From NCBI GenBank assembly GCA_017394475.1, contig JAFPYQ010000263.1:1-7308 (forward strand): DNA of 7,308 nt, given 5' to 3'. Source of the DNA: Oscillospiraceae bacterium. GTDB lineage: Bacteria; Bacillota; Clostridia; Oscillospirales; Ruminococcaceae. The notes under the pieces were generated by a model, which saw only the letters and a program-made list of their open reading frames with translations, was not told where the DNA came from and made no database searches. Positions within the stretch are counted from its first letter, which is position 1, and every line of letters begins with the position of its first letter. The position numbers and the translations under genes were made by a program. Shown here in pieces: positions 5,768 to 7,308 of this stretch.

Positions 5768-7153
5768 ATGAAACTCAAAACAGTATATATATGCTCTAAC
5801 TGCGGATTCAGATCCCCCAAATGGAACGGGAGATGCCAGTCCTGCGGTGAATGGAACTCCTTTGAGGAGGATGTGGAGGAAGTACAGACCAAGGGAAAAG
5901 CTTCCTCGCAGGCAGTAGCCGCAAAGATGCCTGCTTCCCGCAGACTGGATGAGGTGGGCACGGATGAGGAAGTTCGCTATCTCACAGGCTCCTCTGAGCT
6001 TGACAGGGTGTTGGGCGGCGGCCTTGTAAAGGGATCTCTGGTGCTTCTGGGCGGTGAGCCCGGCATAGGAAAATCCACCCTGCTGCTGCAGATATGCACC
6101 TTCTTCGGCAAGGAGGAGCACACCGTGCTGTATGTTTCGGGAGAGGAAAGCTCCTGGCAGATAAAGCTCCGCGCCGACAGGCTGGGTGTATCCTCTGACA
6201 AGCTGTATCTTCTGAGCTCCACGGACACCCTGGGTATCTGCTCACAGATACGGGAGATGATGCCCGACATAGTTATAATCGACTCCATCCAGACCATGAA
6301 CATCAGGGATATAGCCTCATCCTCGGGAAGTATCACTCAGGTGAGGGAATGTACCAATATGTTCATGCACCTTGCCAAGGAGCTGGAGATACCTGTCTTT
6401 GTGGTGGGTCATGTAAACAAGGAGGGCGCTATCGCAGGGCCTAAGGTCATGGAGCACATAGTGGACACCGTGCTTTTCTTCGAGGGTGAGAGAAATCAGT
6501 CCTACCGCATTTTGCGGGCTGTAAAGAACCGTTTCGGCTCCACCAATGAGATAGGCGTGTTCGATATGAACGACACGGGGCTCAAGGAAGTCCCCAACCC
6601 CTCGGAGCTGTTTTTGTCGGGCAGACCTGCGGGAGTATCGGGCTGTGCTGTAGGCTGTGTCATGGAAGGCTCTCGTCCGCTGCTGGTGGAGATACAGGCA
6701 CTTGTCACCAAAACAGGTTATTCGGCGCCGCGCCGCACCGCACAGGGCTTTGATTTTTCAAGGCTCGCCATAATACTTGCAGTGCTCGAAAAGCGGGGCG
6801 GGCTGTTCTACGGCACCCTTGACGTGTATGTGAACGTTATCGGCGGATTCAGGCTCGATGAGCCCGCAGCCGATCTCCCTGTTGCCCTGGCACTTTACAG
6901 CAGCCTTATCGACCAGCCCATAAACGAAAAGATAGCCGCCTTCGGCGAACTTGGACTAGGCGGTGAGATACGCAGCATATCCAACATATCCCAGCGCCTT
7001 GCAGAGGCCACAAGACTGGGCTTCACCCACTGCATCATCCCTAAGGCGACTTTGAGGAGCATCGACTCTAAAGCCTATAAGATAGGCATAATCGGTGTCT
7101 CAAATATCAGGCAGGCCTTTGAATACCTTAAAAAGCGCTCGGAACAACAATGA
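5768..7153 (+). CDS. radA: DNA repair protein RadA (Sms)
   Basis: At 461 residues this is a normal-length RadA. It has an N-terminal C4 zinc finger (C9, C12, C23, C26 within ICSNCGFRSPKWNGRCQSCG). A RecA-like ATPase follows, with Walker A GEPGIGKS (96-103), Walker B ending VIIDS (D172) and the RadA-specific KNRFG motif (253-257). A C-terminal Lon-protease-like domain (about 290-455) carries GELGLGGEIRSI (393-404) and is not expected to be proteolytic. RadA is a DnaB-like hexameric motor that drives branch migration of RecA recombination intermediates; this is known from the family. ATG 5768 begins just before the zinc finger, as usual. The Shine-Dalgarno is weak (AGGT at 5754-5757, 10 bases away). 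The gap to the comM stop is only 18 bases, so translation may depend partly on ribosomes finishing comM. Confidence 0.97.
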   Translation: MKLKTVYICSNCGFRSPKWNGRCQSCGEWNSFEEDVEEVQTKGKASSQAVAAKMPASRRLDEVGTDEEVRYLTGSSELDRVLGGGLVKGSLVLLGGEPGIGKSTLLLQICTFFGKEEHTVLYVSGEESSWQIKLRADRLGVSSDKLYLLSSTDTLGICSQIREMMPDIVIIDSIQTMNIRDIASSSGSITQVRECTNMFMHLAKELEIPVFVVGHVNKEGAIAGPKVMEHIVDTVLFFEGERNQSYRILRAVKNRFGSTNEIGVFDMNDTGLKEVPNPSELFLSGRPAGVSGCAVGCVMEGSRPLLVEIQALVTKTGYSAPRRTAQGFDFSRLAIILAVLEKRGGLFYGTLDVYVNVIGGFRLDEPAADLPVALALYSSLIDQPINEKIAAFGELGLGGEIRSISNISQRLAEATRLGFTHCIIPKATLRSIDSKAYKIGIIGVSNIRQAFEYLKKRSEQQ

Positions 7154-7157
7154 TCAC

Positions 7158-7180
7158 CATAACGAAAGGAAACCGTTATG
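7158..7180 (+). promoter_or_regulatory. Hairpin enclosing the start of the last gene
   Basis: CATAACG (7158-7164) is perfectly complementary to CGTTATG (7174-7180). The 9-base loop AAAGGAAAC carries the Shine-Dalgarno AAAGGA (7165-7170), and the 3' arm ends in the ATG (7178-7180). It begins 4 bases after the radA stop. Ribosomes ending on radA would reach and open it, so it could couple the two genes or damp initiation. The pairing is seen; the role is inference. Confidence 0.45.
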
Positions 7181-7308
7181 TTCAGTTATGATATACTCGC
7201 CTCCCTGCCCCACGGAGAGGAACGCATGAAATATCTGAAAAAGGGCATTGCAGAGGCAGACAATGAAAAGGATCTCCATCAGCAGATGTACCGCAGATAC
7301 TACTATAT
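7178..7308 (+). CDS. Unrecognised protein, N-terminal fragment (cut by window end)
   Basis: ATG 7178 has AAAGGA (7165-7170) 7 bases upstream and opens a frame that runs without a stop to the end of the window (43 complete codons). The visible sequence starts MFSYDILASLPHGEERMKY, then continues as charged, helix-prone residues (LKKGIAEADNEKDL, then a Tyr-rich end). There is no signal peptide or membrane segment. The spacing of Ala, Asp and aromatic residues is reminiscent of a helical-repeat (TPR-like) protein, but too little is present to claim this. It follows radA by 24 bases and is probably in the same transcript. Confidence 0.7.
   Translation, partial: MFSYDILASLPHGEERMKYLKKGIAEADNEKDLHQQMYRRYYY

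Overview
This window looks like a chromosomal housekeeping region of a low-to-mid GC Firmicute, most likely a Clostridia/Ruminococcaceae-type anaerobe. The clues are the pyrH-frr-uppS-cdsA gene order typical of Firmicutes, an oxygen-sensitive ferredoxin-type aldo/keto reductase upstream, strong AGGAGG-like ribosome binding sites, heavy use of ATA for isoleucine, and a YifB/ComM plus RadA pair. The genus-level guess is inference from style, not from a search. All supported genes are on the + strand.

Layout. Positions 1-366 hold the C-terminal end of a ferredoxin-type aldo/keto reductase, closed by a clear intrinsic terminator (388-429). A good sigma-A-type promoter (461-489) then starts a new transcription unit with a short leader that can fold into two hairpins. 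The second hairpin covers the pyrH ribosome binding site. The unit reads pyrH (UMP kinase), frr (ribosome recycling factor), an unrecognised AT-rich membrane protein with an internal duplication, uppS (undecaprenyl diphosphate synthase), cdsA (CDP-diglyceride synthase), a YifB/ComM-type AAA+ ATPase, radA, and the start of an unrecognised gene cut by the window edge. Gaps between these genes are mostly short (18-57 bases, 111 before the chosen cdsA start) and no intrinsic terminator was seen after 429, so one long operon is plausible.

How the genes fit together. pyrH feeds pyrimidine nucleotide synthesis (UMP to UDP, hence UTP and CTP). CTP is the substrate CdsA uses to activate phosphatidic acid for phospholipids. 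UppS makes the C55 lipid carrier for peptidoglycan. frr recycles ribosomes. The block therefore links nucleotide supply, translation and envelope building. The ComM-like and RadA ATPases belong to DNA recombination and repair; homologues of both are known branch-migration motors, and here they are neighbours that share a homologous Lon/S5-like domain at opposite ends.

Points worth a second look: uppS appears to have no ATG/GTG/TTG/CTG start that keeps its conserved N-terminus, and an ATA codon sits 8 bases after a GGAGG; an AT-rich duplicated membrane protein is wedged between frr and uppS; the usual dxr-rseP continuation after cdsA is replaced by comM-radA; hairpins cover the starts of pyrH and of the last gene. 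I saw no CRISPR array, tRNA, rRNA, insertion sequence or recognisable defence system. Most of the window is ordinary core genome.
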